Translations under genes and position numbers: made by a program
Shown: in pieces, positions 23,890-33,427 of the stretch
Position numbering within the stretch: position 1 is the stretch's first letter
Layout of the letters: every line of letters begins with the position of its first letter
Notes under the pieces: model-generated
Database searches by the model: none
The model's input: the letters and a program-made list of their open reading frames with translations, nothing else
Told to the model about the DNA's origin: nothing
Assembly: GCA_010015655.1 (NCBI GenBank)
Contig: ML976684.1
Coordinates: forward strand, 661,130 to 725,129
Length of the DNA: 64,000 nt
Direction of reading: 5' to 3'
From: Bimuria novae-zelandiae CBS 107.79
Taxonomy: Eukaryota > Ascomycota > Dothideomycetes > Pleosporales > Didymosphaeriaceae

Positions 23890-24325
23890 AGTTAGCCCCT
23901 AGAGGTGCAAGTCGCGATAGTTTATAGTTATTAATAATAATTATACCTTTTAGATCCTCCTTCTTTAAAGCTTCTATCGTATTAGTAATACGCTAATTAT
24001 ACTAAGTATAGTTATACTCTTTCTCCTTTACTTTAGCTAGCTTACGCTTAAGGCGAGCAGCTAACTCTTTTACGCAAAGGAGCTCTAGACGCTTTTTACA
24101 CTTCTCCCTCTAAACACGCTCCTAATCTTTCTCAGAAACCCACAGGCTACATAGAGTGTAAATAGGAATATAGCTAGCACACTCCTTAGAAGTAGCATCT
24201 ATAAAGTAACGTAACTTTATTTTCTAGTAGCGCTTGTAACTAGATATTATTTTTAGACCTTAAGATTCCACCTTCTCTACACGGGCACGACGAGTTATAA
24301 TAGATAAGTAAAGAGCTTTTAGCAT
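23890..24325 (-). pseudogene. Antisense ORF relic between chromodomain and 3' LTR of Gypsy A
   Basis: Reading the minus strand from an ATG at 24325 gives about 140 codons in a single frame, broken only at former Gln or Trp codons. Fragments include MLKALYLSIITRRARVEKV, IKLRYFIDATSKECASYI, LCSLWVSEKD and a lysine/arginine-rich coiled-coil-like tail (KRKLAKVKEKEYNYT). It is too long and ordered to be a chance shadow of AT-rich sequence. It lies outside the pol frame and antisense to it. I do not recognise a function. Similar small hypothetical proteins may exist in related fungi, but I cannot verify that here. Confidence 0.5.
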
Positions 24326-24476
24326 AGTTAGTAAAGTAAGGAAAATTAAGAAGAGGCTGTAACCTATCTTAAGACGCAGGGATGCGTACTTTTATATAAA
24401 TTAATAATTACACGCTAATAATATAATAAAGTAAAAAAATAAAATATTAGAATAATAACCTTAAAAAAGAGAATAG

Positions 24477-25027
24477 TGTTACAATTATAAACCTTATAAA
24501 AATAAGGAAACTAAATAATTACGCTAAAAAAGTAATTATTAGTAAAATAACTAGGTTGCAGGAATACACAAAGACATAAAGTAGCTTAAATTAGTAGTTA
24601 CATAATATAGTCCCGCATAAGTGAAAAGTCTAAGGGACTACAAAAGTCTAAGAGACTATAAAAGTCCTAAGGACTATAAAAGTCCTAGGGACTATAAAAG
24701 TCCTAGGGACTATAATAGCTTAGCAGGACTATAATAATAATTTAAATAATAATAAGCACTAGGATAAATAGTATATAGTCTAATAATTTCTTTATACTTC
24801 TACTACTCCTCATAATTAACTTAATATACTATAAGTAGATTACTTATAGTAGATTAGTAAATCTCCTAATTAGTTATTCTATAGTTTATTATAAAATTAA
24901 ATTATTTTAGAAAACTACCTCGTAGCTATTTTTAGCTTTTAACTACTAAATATCTGTAAGGCACTCCACCCTTAACCTATCCTCCCCTAACCTGGACCAG
25001 GCTTAGGTACGTAGAACCCTTGTAACA
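24477..25027 (+). repeat. 3' LTR of Gypsy A
   Basis: 551-bp LTR, heavily RIPed relative to the 5' LTR. It is 51 bp longer mainly because the internal 18-bp tandem unit is present five times (24624-24713) instead of twice. Confidence 0.85.
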
Positions 25028-26260
25028 TACTAATAACAAAAGCCTAGTCGTGCGGTATATTATTATCTTAGTACTAAGTAAAAAAGTAATACTAGCTAGG
25101 GAAAATAATAAAAAGTAAAATTACTTACTTAGTAGCGTTAATTCTATAGATCACTATAGCCTACTTATAATTACCTAGCTAAATAGCCTTTAGTCTACCT
25201 TATCTTTTTAAGTCTATAATAACTAGCTAAGCTAATATTCTGCCTATTATAAAGCTAGTTATAGGTATTTTTATTATAAATACTATTAGTGGCCTTCGTG
25301 CGGGATATAAGCTTAAACTAATTATTAATAATTTCTAGATCTTTATATAGAGCTCTCTACTAATTATATAGCTAATTAAATTATATAGTAAAACTATTTA
25401 TTTACTTAATAAAGTTACGTAGCTACTTTGACTAACTTTACTAGCGCATCGCTTAGTAAGTAGCTTATTTATTATATCTTGCGTAGTACCTAGCGTGGGC
25501 AGGAATCCTTGTAAATCTAGGTTAAGTATATACTTAATAATTACCTCCCTCTCTAGCTAAATAAGCTTTTTTAAATTTAGCTTATAAATGCGTTACGCAG
25601 GCTTATTAGCGCGTTAGTAATAAATTATTTTATTAAATATATAAAAGATAATTGTAGCATTGCAATAACTTTAAATTCTTTTAAATTTAATAAATAAAAT
25701 AATAAGCTAAATATTTGCTCTATTTAGCACCATCTAAGTAACGTTATGTAGAGCTATTATATGTTAAGCTAAGAGAGTTACGTAAACTTAGTAGGGTGTG
25801 GCGCTTGCTTGCCTGTAGCGTTCGCTTGCCAAATACATTAGCTATATTTTCTTAAAATATTTACTAAGATCCCTTAAGATATGGAATAAGTATGTGCGTA
25901 CGTTCGTACGTAGATATTAGTTATCAAGGCAAAGGAAACATATTATTAGCCTCTTTTCTTTATACACTACTACCTTAGCTACTTTAGTACTTTTTCGTTT
26001 AGATCTAGCTAAGTATTATCTTCGTTCTTGCTAGGCGGCTTAATGTGATATCTTAAGTACTACATTTAAGATAGGTGTATTCCTCCTTACTTAATCGCAT
26101 AATATTATATAACGGCATAAATAGTTATGTTCTGCTAGACAAGTAAAGATAGCGCTAAATAACTCCTACTATGCTTAAGGTAGCGCATAAGGTACGACTT
26201 TAAGTTGATTTTTTTTATTAACGCTAAAGCTAGTAAGCTACTACTTAATATTACGTACTA

Positions 26261-28071
26261 ACGTATCTGGTAAGCGAGCGCCGCAGGCAAGCAAGCGTCA
26301 CACCCTACTAAGTTTACGTAACTCTTTTAGCTTAACGTATAATAGCTCTATATAACGTTACTTAAATAGCGCTAAATAAAGCAGATATTTAGCTTACTAT
26401 CTTATTTATTAAATAAAAAAATTAACGTTATTATAACGCTATAATAGTTTTTAATATATTTAATAAAATAATTTTTTACTAACGCGCTAATAAGCTTGCG
26501 CAACATAATTATAAACCAAACTTAAAAAAGCTTATTTAGCTAGAAAAGGAGATAATTATAAGATATATACTTAATCTAGATTCGCGAGGATTTCCGTCCA
26601 CGCTAAGTGCTATATAGGATATAGTAGATAAGCTACTTACTAAGTAAGACGCTAGTAAGATTAGTAAAAAGTAATCATATAACTTTATTAAGTAAATAGA
26701 TAGTTTTATTATATAATTAGTAGAGAGCTCTAGATAAGGATCTAGAAGCTATTAATAATTAGTTTAAGCTTATATTGCGTACGAAGGCCACCTATAGTAT
26801 TTATAATAAAAATACTTATAACTTTAATAAACTAGCTTTATAATAGGTAGGATATTAGCTTAGCTCGTTATTATAGACTTAAAAAGATAAGGTAGACTAA
26901 AGGCTATTTAGTTAGGTAATTATAGGTAGACTATAGTAATCTATAAAATTAATACTACTAAGTAAGTAATTTTACCTTTTATAATTTTTCTTAGCTAGTA
27001 TTACTTTTTACTTAGTATCAAGATAATAATATACTGCGAGACTAGGCTTTTAGTATTAGTAATAATAGTTGGACTACTAATAAGCTTAAATTAGATTAGC
27101 TAAAGTATTTTATTAAATATATAATAAAGCGTAAGGTAGGCACGCGCTAGCTACTTATACTTTATAATTATAAAAGCTATAACTTCCTTAAATTTTAAAA
27201 GCTTTATAAAGAAAATAAGATTTATACTTTTTATATATCATTATATTTATTATACGTTTTATAGCTACTTAATATTAGTTACTTTTTGCTATTAAATTGC
27301 GCGTATAGTTACTAGATTAAAAGCTTAATACACGACTATATTAACTATATTATAAAGCTATAGTTCTTACTAGCGTTTTACGTAGCCTATAAATACTTAC
27401 TTATAAAGAAGAATATTTATGTAAGCTTTTAGACGCTAGCCTAGTCTTATGTAATTTAAAAGTAGTAATATTAAGGCTTAATATTAAGCTTTATACGCTA
27501 ACGCCACCTTCACTAAAAGTTATTTTTAAACAGCTAAAATACTAAGTAACACGCGTAAGCTAAAGGCTTAATTAATATTAATTTATAATAAAATTTAAAG
27601 ATATAAAAGCTTATTATCTACTTTTATTATTATAGTACTTAATTAGCTTAAAAAGGCGCTAAAGTAATAGCTTATAAAAATACGCTTATACGGGATTAGA
27701 TGAAAAGGCTTAAAAAGGCTAATAAGGCTACTATAATACGTAAAAAGTAAAAAAAGGAAGTAAATATAGTAGTAAGACACTTTAATAAAGGTAAAAGTAT
27801 AAAAAATTATTACTTAAAAAGATATTACGTAGTAGCTAAAGAGTAAAACGCGTTAAGGTAGGGCGTAATAAGGTACTAGTTAGTAGGCTTTAACGCGCTA
27901 TAGCTACTGTAAGAAGACTAGCTATAATATATAAATATATAAAAAGGATACTATAAATACTATTTAATCTAGTATAGTAATTATATACTATTATTTTATT
28001 ATATTATTAAGATAGGTCGTTCTAAAGACGTAAGAAGTTAGTAGGGTGCGACGCTCGCTTGCCAGATACGT
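26261..28071 (+). mobile_element. Pogo B: uninterrupted Fot1/pogo transposon
   Basis: An 1811-bp copy bounded by inverted repeats beginning ACGTATCTGGTAAGCG at 26261 and ending CTTGCCAGATACGT at 28071, flanked by TA on both sides. It is an inverted homologue of pogo A and contains no nested insertion. It sits about 420 bp to the right of pogo A, inside the outer TIR element. Confidence 0.85.
26460..27900 (+). pseudogene. RIP-destroyed Fot1/pogo transposase in pogo B
   Basis: The + strand retains the order of a DDE_1 (Fot1/pogo) transposase. There is an HTH-CENP-B-like stretch at about 26560-26720, a region equivalent to the YNFDETGF block at about 26810-26840, and then TNKL, GTR, LLIL, NFLKF, ENKIYT (27080-27225). 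A stretch matching the C-terminal LQPLDV-F-PLK region follows (about 27250-27300). Stops lie at former CAA, CAG, CGA or TGG codons. The catalytic Asp/His codons of the LILDGHGSH-type motif are altered. No functional transposase can be produced. Confidence 0.75.
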
Positions 28072-28195
28072 TATAATATTTTCTTATAAATCTATAATTA
28101 AGATACTTAATATCTTATGTATTAAAATTTATTTAAAAATATTAAGTAGTTATAGAGTTAATGGCTTGAAAGTTGCTAGTTTTTCTAAATTTAAC

Positions 28196-28247
28196 TAGTA
28201 AAAAGCGGCGCATCAAGCGAAGTGGCGCATCACGTGCACGGACACGG
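28196..28247 (-). repeat. Right 52-bp terminal inverted repeat of the outer element
   Basis: Reverse complement of 2176-2227, followed by TA. It coincides with the point where RIP-type AT-rich sequence gives way to normal genic DNA. Confidence 0.8.
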
Positions 28248-28249
28248 TA

Positions 28250-28738
28250 CAATGGCGCAATGCCGCGCAAAATCAAGCGCAAATCATACTCCCGCAAGGC
28301 AAATCCCTACAATTTCATCAATTGCCATGGAAGTATGATGCGAATTATGGCCCGGATTGATGCGAAATTCCACTCACGCGGCGCTGATCGCTCAGGGCTA
28401 TGACGTAAAATCCGTGGCAGAGCCTTGGATGCGAGCCGCCTCCCGCTTGCCTACGGAATTGAAAAGAAGCCAGCGCCAGGGTGCTCGCTGCCCAAAATGC
28501 GTGCAGGTTGCGTCGCAACATCTATTTCACCGTTTCCCTATTTGATGCAGGTGATCATATATCCTCGACAGGTGGGCTACATATGCCCCGCGTTCAGCTA
28601 TTTTTTGGGGTCTGTTGGGCGGGCCAGCGGTGAAACCACGCTGATACTAGATACCATTTCAAAGCTGATTCTGACGATTATCTAGAAGGGCTGATCATTG
28701 GACAATCTCCTTCCACGACTGAGAGATTACACACAAAC
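28250..28738. other. Border between RIPed transposon block and genic DNA; upstream region of the aquaporin gene
   Basis: Base composition becomes balanced directly after the outer inverted repeat. Three small overlapping open frames here (28173-28685) have no recognisable features and no start context I would trust. I treat the stretch as non-coding and as the upstream region of the gene starting at 28739. Confidence 0.5.
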
Positions 28739-30673
28739 ATGGACGATGCATCATCTAACGCCGGGCCATCTGGTCTCACTCAACGGACGTCTACCTGGCG
28801 AGATCAAGGAATACCATCAGAAAGACGAACCATCGAAAGAGAACCCACCATTTCTCTTGATCGGATGCAAACGGCTGTCGATGGAACAATTAGTTCGCGA
28901 CAATCGAATCCTCCCCAGACAGCACAGGACAACGCAAAAGGAGGAGAGAATAACCTGCAGCGGCAACCGACGGAAAAGAAATATGAGGATCGTTTCTATG
29001 TCGACGATAATTACTATGCGCTAAATCCTTGGTACGAGCGGGAGCCGCCTCGACCTTTGTACGGTTTAGGGCGCCCGTTCCCGCGTACAGTGCGTCCTGG
29101 AATGCTTTGGGGTCGTAAGCAAGATGGGGATCAAGAACACGGATGGAAAGAGCAAGATGAAGGCCAGTACGAGAGCAGCCGCATGAGTCGTATGTCTAGA
29201 ACCATCAATGAACAGGTTATCTCTGATCATGCTGCTAGGAAAGGCGGCCAAGGTGCTCCCGTTCTTCAGATCCCGGCACGAGTAGACGAGTATGGAGAGC
29301 AACATCCACCACCTGATCAATTTGAGGCCGATATTGGCGGGCGCAAGTACATCGTTATTCGGGCTGAGCAAGGCGTGAGTACCGACTTATTTGAGCATGG
29401 TGTTGGACGGGAAGATCCACATCGTGGAAACATGTCAGAGCCGGAGAGCCATCATGGTCTACAATCACCAAGAATGAAACCCCATAGTATAGGTGATAAG
29501 TTCCATGGTGATCATCCGCCACTCGTTGATTCGAAGTCGACCGATACAGCTCAAACACAAGCTGAGAAAGATGAGACACATGATCGCGAAGATCAAGCCA
29601 TTCAGGAATATTACAACACATATCGTAATGGTCTTTCACGATTGCGCGCACGCTATCCTGAAGCTTTTTCTGAGTTTCTTGCGGTGGGTTCACATTCTCT
29701 CAGCTGCTCTTGCGTACTTACTGACAGGGCATGTTCAGACTACAATTTATCTACTATTTGGTATGGCCGGCACGTTGTACTCGATCATATATCCAGCAGC
29801 CGAAAGTGATTATATCACTCAATCTTGGGCTTGGGGAATGGCGGTGATGGCGGGCATCTATGTCGGAGGCGGTGTCTCCGGAAGCCACATGAGCCCATGG
29901 GTTTCTATCGCTTTCTCGATATACCGGGGCTTCCCGTGGAGAATGTGCCTCGTTTATTGCTTTGTGCAGATGCTCGCTGGCTTTGCTGCCGGCTCCATCA
30001 CGTGGTTAGTTTGATTTGTTACAGAACGATGCAGTTCTTCTATGCTGCCTTCACGATACTGTGGGATTACTAATGACTGTCCAAGGTTTATCTATCGCGA
30101 TGCTATCATGCACATCGACCCACAATTGACGCCATCTTATACAGGGAAGGCTTTCTACACGATGCCGATGGACTATGTCTCAACCGCCACTGCGTTCTTT
30201 AACGATTTCCTCGCCGCTGCTCTATACACCTGCGTCGCCTTCGCCATCGGAGACGACAGCAACACTCCACCTGGTTCCGGTAAGTACTCTTTCTTTATTC
30301 AGCACTGTATCTTTTCTCTAATGCGTTTCCAGGCATGAGCGCCCTAATCTACGGCCTAATGAGCTTCCTCCTCTGCATCACCTTCGGCTACAATGGGCTC
30401 GGAGTGAGCCCTGCGCGTGACCTCGGCCCACGCTTTATAGCTTGGTGGGTCGGTTATGGTTCGCAGACGTTCTCAACAGGATGGTGGGCCTACGGTCCTA
30501 TCGGTGCTGGTTTATCAGGCGTGCTGACAGGTGCGTTCATCTACGATGCTTTCATCTTCGTGGGCAATGAGTCACCGCTGAATTACAACTGGCCGAGCCC
30601 AAAGGAGTTGCGGGATAGAACCCAGGCGAAGAAGAAGCAGGCGAGGGAAAACCTGGAAAAAATCGGTGTCTAG
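28739..30673 (+). CDS. Aquaporin/aquaglyceroporin-like MIP channel with altered NPA boxes and long N-terminal extension
   Basis: Model: exons 28739-29683, 29739-30004, 30086-30279 and 30333-30673, giving 581 residues. Introns of 55, 81 and 53 bp have GT-AG ends, the first with a CTGAC branch site 14 nt before its acceptor. Residues 1 to about 300 are hydrophilic and probably disordered, ending in RLRARYPEAFSEFLA. Six membrane spans follow. The first pore box reads SGSHMSPW where SGAHxNPA is usual, and the second reads GVSPARDLGPR where NPARDxGPR is usual, so both pore asparagines are replaced by serine. MIP proteins conduct water, glycerol or other small solutes across membranes. The selectivity of this variant cannot be inferred. 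It is the first gene beyond the transposon block and has no internal stops. Confidence 0.85.
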
Positions 30674-31266
30674 AACATTTTTCTCTAGTCATATAGCCAT
30701 TCGTGAGTTTGTACATTGGTCTTTGCTGATACGAGGCTTTGTCCCTCCGTGAATCACACAGTGAATCGTTTCTTTCCCGCTAGCAATGCTGCATAACATG
30801 ACTGTATTGACCGCGTTGCAGTAAAATTGCAGTTCGAAGTTCAACAGGTGAACAGACTTGCGGCTCAGTATCTGTTACATGTACCATAGTTTTCCAATGT
30901 TAGCGCTGCGCTATCAACCTTTGACGAACGCTGTGCGACTCAATGCTCTCCTTTGCGCGAGAACACAACCATGCAGTAGCCTATTTGCCCCAGGACTGTG
31001 CCCAAGCTTAAAGTTTTGTAACCAACACAAAGCAAATTTGCCACTAGAGTTAACTCACTTCGTTTACTCGAGCTAGTCCGTTTGTCAAACCGACGTCGGA
31101 CGCGCTATTGCGCGCACCTGACAACCACCTAGAGCTCACTTCCAACGTATATAAACCTGCTTCTGCTCTTTGACCTCTCTCTACCCCAGTTCTTCTCGAA
31201 TCTCGAAGACATCGACCCAGATCAATGATTTCACACTCCACAACCATACCTACGCCTTCCACCAAG
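30674..31266. other. Intergenic region, aquaporin 3' end and promoter of small secreted protein
   Basis: Holds the 3' flank of the MIP gene and the promoter of the secreted protein at 31267. Apart from the TATA-like box at 31148 and a pyrimidine-rich stretch (about 31160-31200), I see nothing. Small open frames here (30858-31076, 31050-31331 reverse) lack support. Confidence 0.5.
31148..31155 (+). promoter_or_regulatory. TATA-like box upstream of small secreted protein
   Basis: TATATAAA, 112 bp before the proposed ATG at 31267, followed by a CT-rich stretch typical of fungal transcription start regions. Confidence 0.5.
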
Positions 31267-31638
31267 ATGAATTTCCTCACCGTCGTAATCTTCGCTGTTC
31301 TCAGCGTCTCCTCGGCGGCCGCTCCTACCACTCACAAGGGATTCGCCGGGCTCGCTACGCCGTGGCGCAGCTACAGGGCTCCGCTCGCGGATGGCGCAAC
31401 ATGCGAGGAGAGCTGGATTTTTGGAATAAGGATCGAATGGTATGAGATCTATGAGGGCCACCATTGCGACTTCTACTTGTACGTCTGCATCCCCTATGTG
31501 ATGTGTCTTTATTAATCTATGTGCAGGGACGACGAGTGCAAGCAGCTGACTCGTAGTATTCGCTCAGGCCGTGATGAACCGGTTGGTACCTTTCCCGAGG
31601 GTCAGATGCCGCATAAGGTGCACTGCTATCAGGTCTAG
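31267..31638 (+). CDS. Small secreted cysteine-containing protein (effector-like candidate)
   Basis: Two exons, 31267-31478 and 31527-31638, separated by a 48-bp GT-AG intron, give 107 residues. The first 19-20 residues (MNFLTVVIFAVLSVSSAAA) form a clear signal peptide. The mature protein of about 88 residues has four cysteines (GATCEES, HHCDFY, DECKQ, VHCYQ), enough for two disulfides. I prefer M31267 over the in-frame M31225 because it places the hydrophobic core directly at the N-terminus. I recognise no family. Size, secretion, cysteines and closeness (3 kb) to a RIPed transposon block fit the usual profile of fungal effector candidates, which is inference only. Confidence 0.75.
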
Positions 31639-32029
31639 GCGGGGTCAGCGGTAGGTAGGGATGTCACAGGGAGGTGGCGGGACTGATTATGTTGACATGG
31701 AGAGACCTAGAAGCTGGATAGGGTTATGGGGTGGCTTATGCTAGCATGTAACGGGGCCATGGGTCAGGATTCCAGTGATGGAGCTTTGCTCTTTGGATCC
31801 ATGTGTGAGTTAATTTGTACACTTGTAAGGAGTCTTCTCAATAGCACCAGGTTATCCTAGAACAAGACCGTCCTCATGCACGTAAGTTCGAGTCAGAAGT
31901 TCAGCAAACGTGGTCGCTTGTCGCCACAATATCCAGGTGTACTCGAAATTTTTGTGTGTGCGCGTGTTCGAGTTTCGTTTGGAATATTCTAATGTCGCGC
32001 ATCGAACGGCTTAACAATCATTACGCGAA
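31639..32029. other. Convergent 3' flanks
   Basis: 391 bp between the 3' ends of the secreted protein on the + strand and the cysteine-rich gene on the minus strand. No gene-like feature is visible. Confidence 0.5.
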
Positions 32030-33427
32030 TTACAACAAAATGCCACCGCAATGATCCTTGCACCACGCCGGGCACGGAATCCATCCTATACACTGCCCAA
32101 CGCACGTGTAGCCACTCACGTCTACGTCCTTGCCGGTGCAACCCGGATATCCCGCTGCGGCGCTTGTCTGCGGCGGTTCCGGTGGCGGCGTGGATGTCGT
32201 CGGTACGCACCCCGGAATCGGCGTACAAACTGGGTGCAAGGAACCGTCGATCAATGTGCAAACCGCGCAATTCTGAGTTACTGTCCGGACATTTGGCTTT
32301 CTGAAGGAAGAGGAAGAGGAGGATAGGGTTGGTGTTGGCATTGTAAAGCCTTGGAGGGTTACCTGATAAAGAATGAGGGAAGTGAGTAGTAATGGCCTGG
32401 TTGAAGCCAGATTGGCTCTTGGTAGCCCTCACGAGGCGTTCCAGCTGCGGGGGCGAAGCTTATGCCCCTCGAGCACGCAGCGGATGAGGAGGAAGACGAA
32501 GACGAGGATTCCTCTGTCGTGCTGGCATCATCATTATCATCGGGACTGTCTGAATCATTCGGGGCTATTGGAGGTGGTGTGATCCCTGGTGGAAGGGGAA
32601 CACCACCAAGGGGAACTTTGGGCTCAAATCAGCAATGTTATCGAAGCTGGACAGATAGACGATTACCGAACGCAGCACCTCCGAGACCTATAACCCATGG
32701 TATCACTACTATGCCCCCAGAATCATCCGTTATGGTAGTGGTTACTGTCGTAGTGCTCTGAAGATTGGAGTACTCGGGGAAGGTAGTCGGTACGAACTGT
32801 AAACGGTTTAGTATTGTCGATGTTCTTGCCAGTGCACTACCTGTGGCAGCGTATCTGCTTACCGTCACAGGAATCGCATTTCCATCCACTGTCTCAGTTA
32901 CAACAGTAGCGTCAAGAGGTACTACAGCTCCCGAGGAGGTGGTGGGTGGCGCAGATGGAGTGCCCGCATCCCCCGGGCCCAGTGGATAGTTTGGCGTCTG
33001 TTCATAAATTGAGTTGGTAATTGTGTAGGTGAAACCATTCAAATACCATACACCACCCCAGTAGTCACCACCTGTGATGCATTGTTCAATGATGTTGTTG
33101 AAGGCATCAGAGCAATACTGGAGAGGCTGGGCTGCGTCGTCGCGATGAACAACGTAGTTCATGAACCTGCGCAACGATTAACTCACGAGCCATTGACAGT
33201 GCATGCAGAAATTACCAGTAGTTGTACGTAATGTACGTCGTAATAGACGGAGAGAAAGTCGTAGCGCAGATATTTAACAACGCGTTATTCTTCGTGATAG
33301 CATCGGCAATCTCACCACCTGCAGGATCGCCCTCTGATCGAGATTGAGATCAGGCTGCTGCAAAAGCAACCCCGAAGAGGCTAATCGATGCTAGAAGATA
33401 GTGAACTGAGCCGTACGTGGTGAACAT
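32030..33427 (-). pseudogene. Secreted Pro/Ser/Thr-linked cysteine-rich protein gene with in-frame stop at codon 26
   Basis: Minus-strand exons 33427-33216, 33166-32667, 32615-32363 and 32300-32030 join with consistent phases through GT-AG introns of 49, 51 and 62 bp (the second uses an AAG acceptor), for 412 codons including the final stop. Codon 26 is TGA (33352-33350), directly after a hydrophobic signal-peptide core (LLASISLFGVAFAAA). I found no intron that would remove it. Downstream are an N-terminal cysteine domain (YCSDAFNNIIEQC, DYWGGVWYLNG), a threonine/serine-rich stretch, a proline-rich linker (PPGITPPPIAP), a poly-Ser run and a cysteine-rich tail (CAVC, CIGWIPCPAWCKDHC). The first domain resembles sequence I associate with C-terminal parts of some secreted fungal chitinases, but weakly. 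Everything except codon 26 looks intact, so the inactivation appears recent or is a strain allele. Confidence 0.65.

Larger units (their letters stand above)
5644..25027 (+). mobile_element. Gypsy A: chromovirus LTR retrotransposon, split by Gypsy B
   Basis: LTRs at 5644-6143 (500 bp) and 24477-25027 (551 bp) begin TGTTAC and end TAACA or TGTAACA. The element is flanked by the duplicated target TACTA (5639-5643 and 25028-25032). A purine tract (about 24462-24476) precedes the 3' LTR. On the + strand the pol relic shows reverse transcriptase (EKCKFYV...KYLGFII, about 9425-9480), connection/RNase H (LDYALEAIL, about 9775), integrase (IVIVDYLNKIAKF, about 10675) and a chromodomain (KYLVKW then KG, about 23680). 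Internal DNA is interrupted at 10951-23092 by Gypsy B. Without insertions the element is about 7.2 kb. Stops are everywhere, consistent with heavy RIP. Confidence 0.88.
4611..25838 (-). mobile_element. Pogo A: Fot1/pogo (Tc1/mariner) transposon, split by Gypsy A
   Basis: The left end begins ACGTATCTGGCAAGCG (4611) and the right end is its imperfect reverse complement (to 25838). Both are flanked by TA (4609-4610 and 25839-25840). With Gypsy A and its 5-bp target duplication removed, the element is about 1.84 kb, close to the 1.81 kb of pogo B. The two copies are clearly homologous in opposite orientation. The transposase relic reads on the minus strand and is cut at 5643/25033, within the catalytic (DDE_1) part. 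Subterminal GCGAGCGCC-type repeats occur at both ends. It is heavily RIPed with no intact reading frame. Confidence 0.85.
2176..28247 (+). mobile_element. Outer TIR-bounded element with a DUF3435 gene relic (host of the nest)
   Basis: Bases 2176-2227 and 28196-28247 form a 52-bp inverted repeat, identical at about 48 of 52 positions, and both ends are flanked by TA (2174-2175 and 28248-28249). Removing the nested insertions (pogo A with its contents, and pogo B) leaves about 3.0 kb. The remaining interior (2228-4610, 25841-26260, 28074-28195) is heavily RIPed and holds a DUF3435 relic reading inward from the left end. TA duplication is typical of Tc1/mariner elements, while DUF3435 belongs to the Crypton/Starship captain group of tyrosine recombinases, so the family assignment is open. 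Each repeat contains GATGCGCC twice. Confidence 0.7.

Noticed and set aside
24624..24713. Possible CRISPR-like array because of regular 18-bp repeats
   Set aside because: The units are head-to-tail without unique spacers, lie inside an LTR, and the genome is eukaryotic.
29668..29740. A 16- or 40-bp intron, or a one-base frameshift, in the aquaporin gene at the first membrane helix
   Set aside because: A 55-bp intron (29684-29738) with GTGGGT donor, CTGAC branch and CAG acceptor explains the frame change and gives EFLATTIYLLFG, a better first helix.
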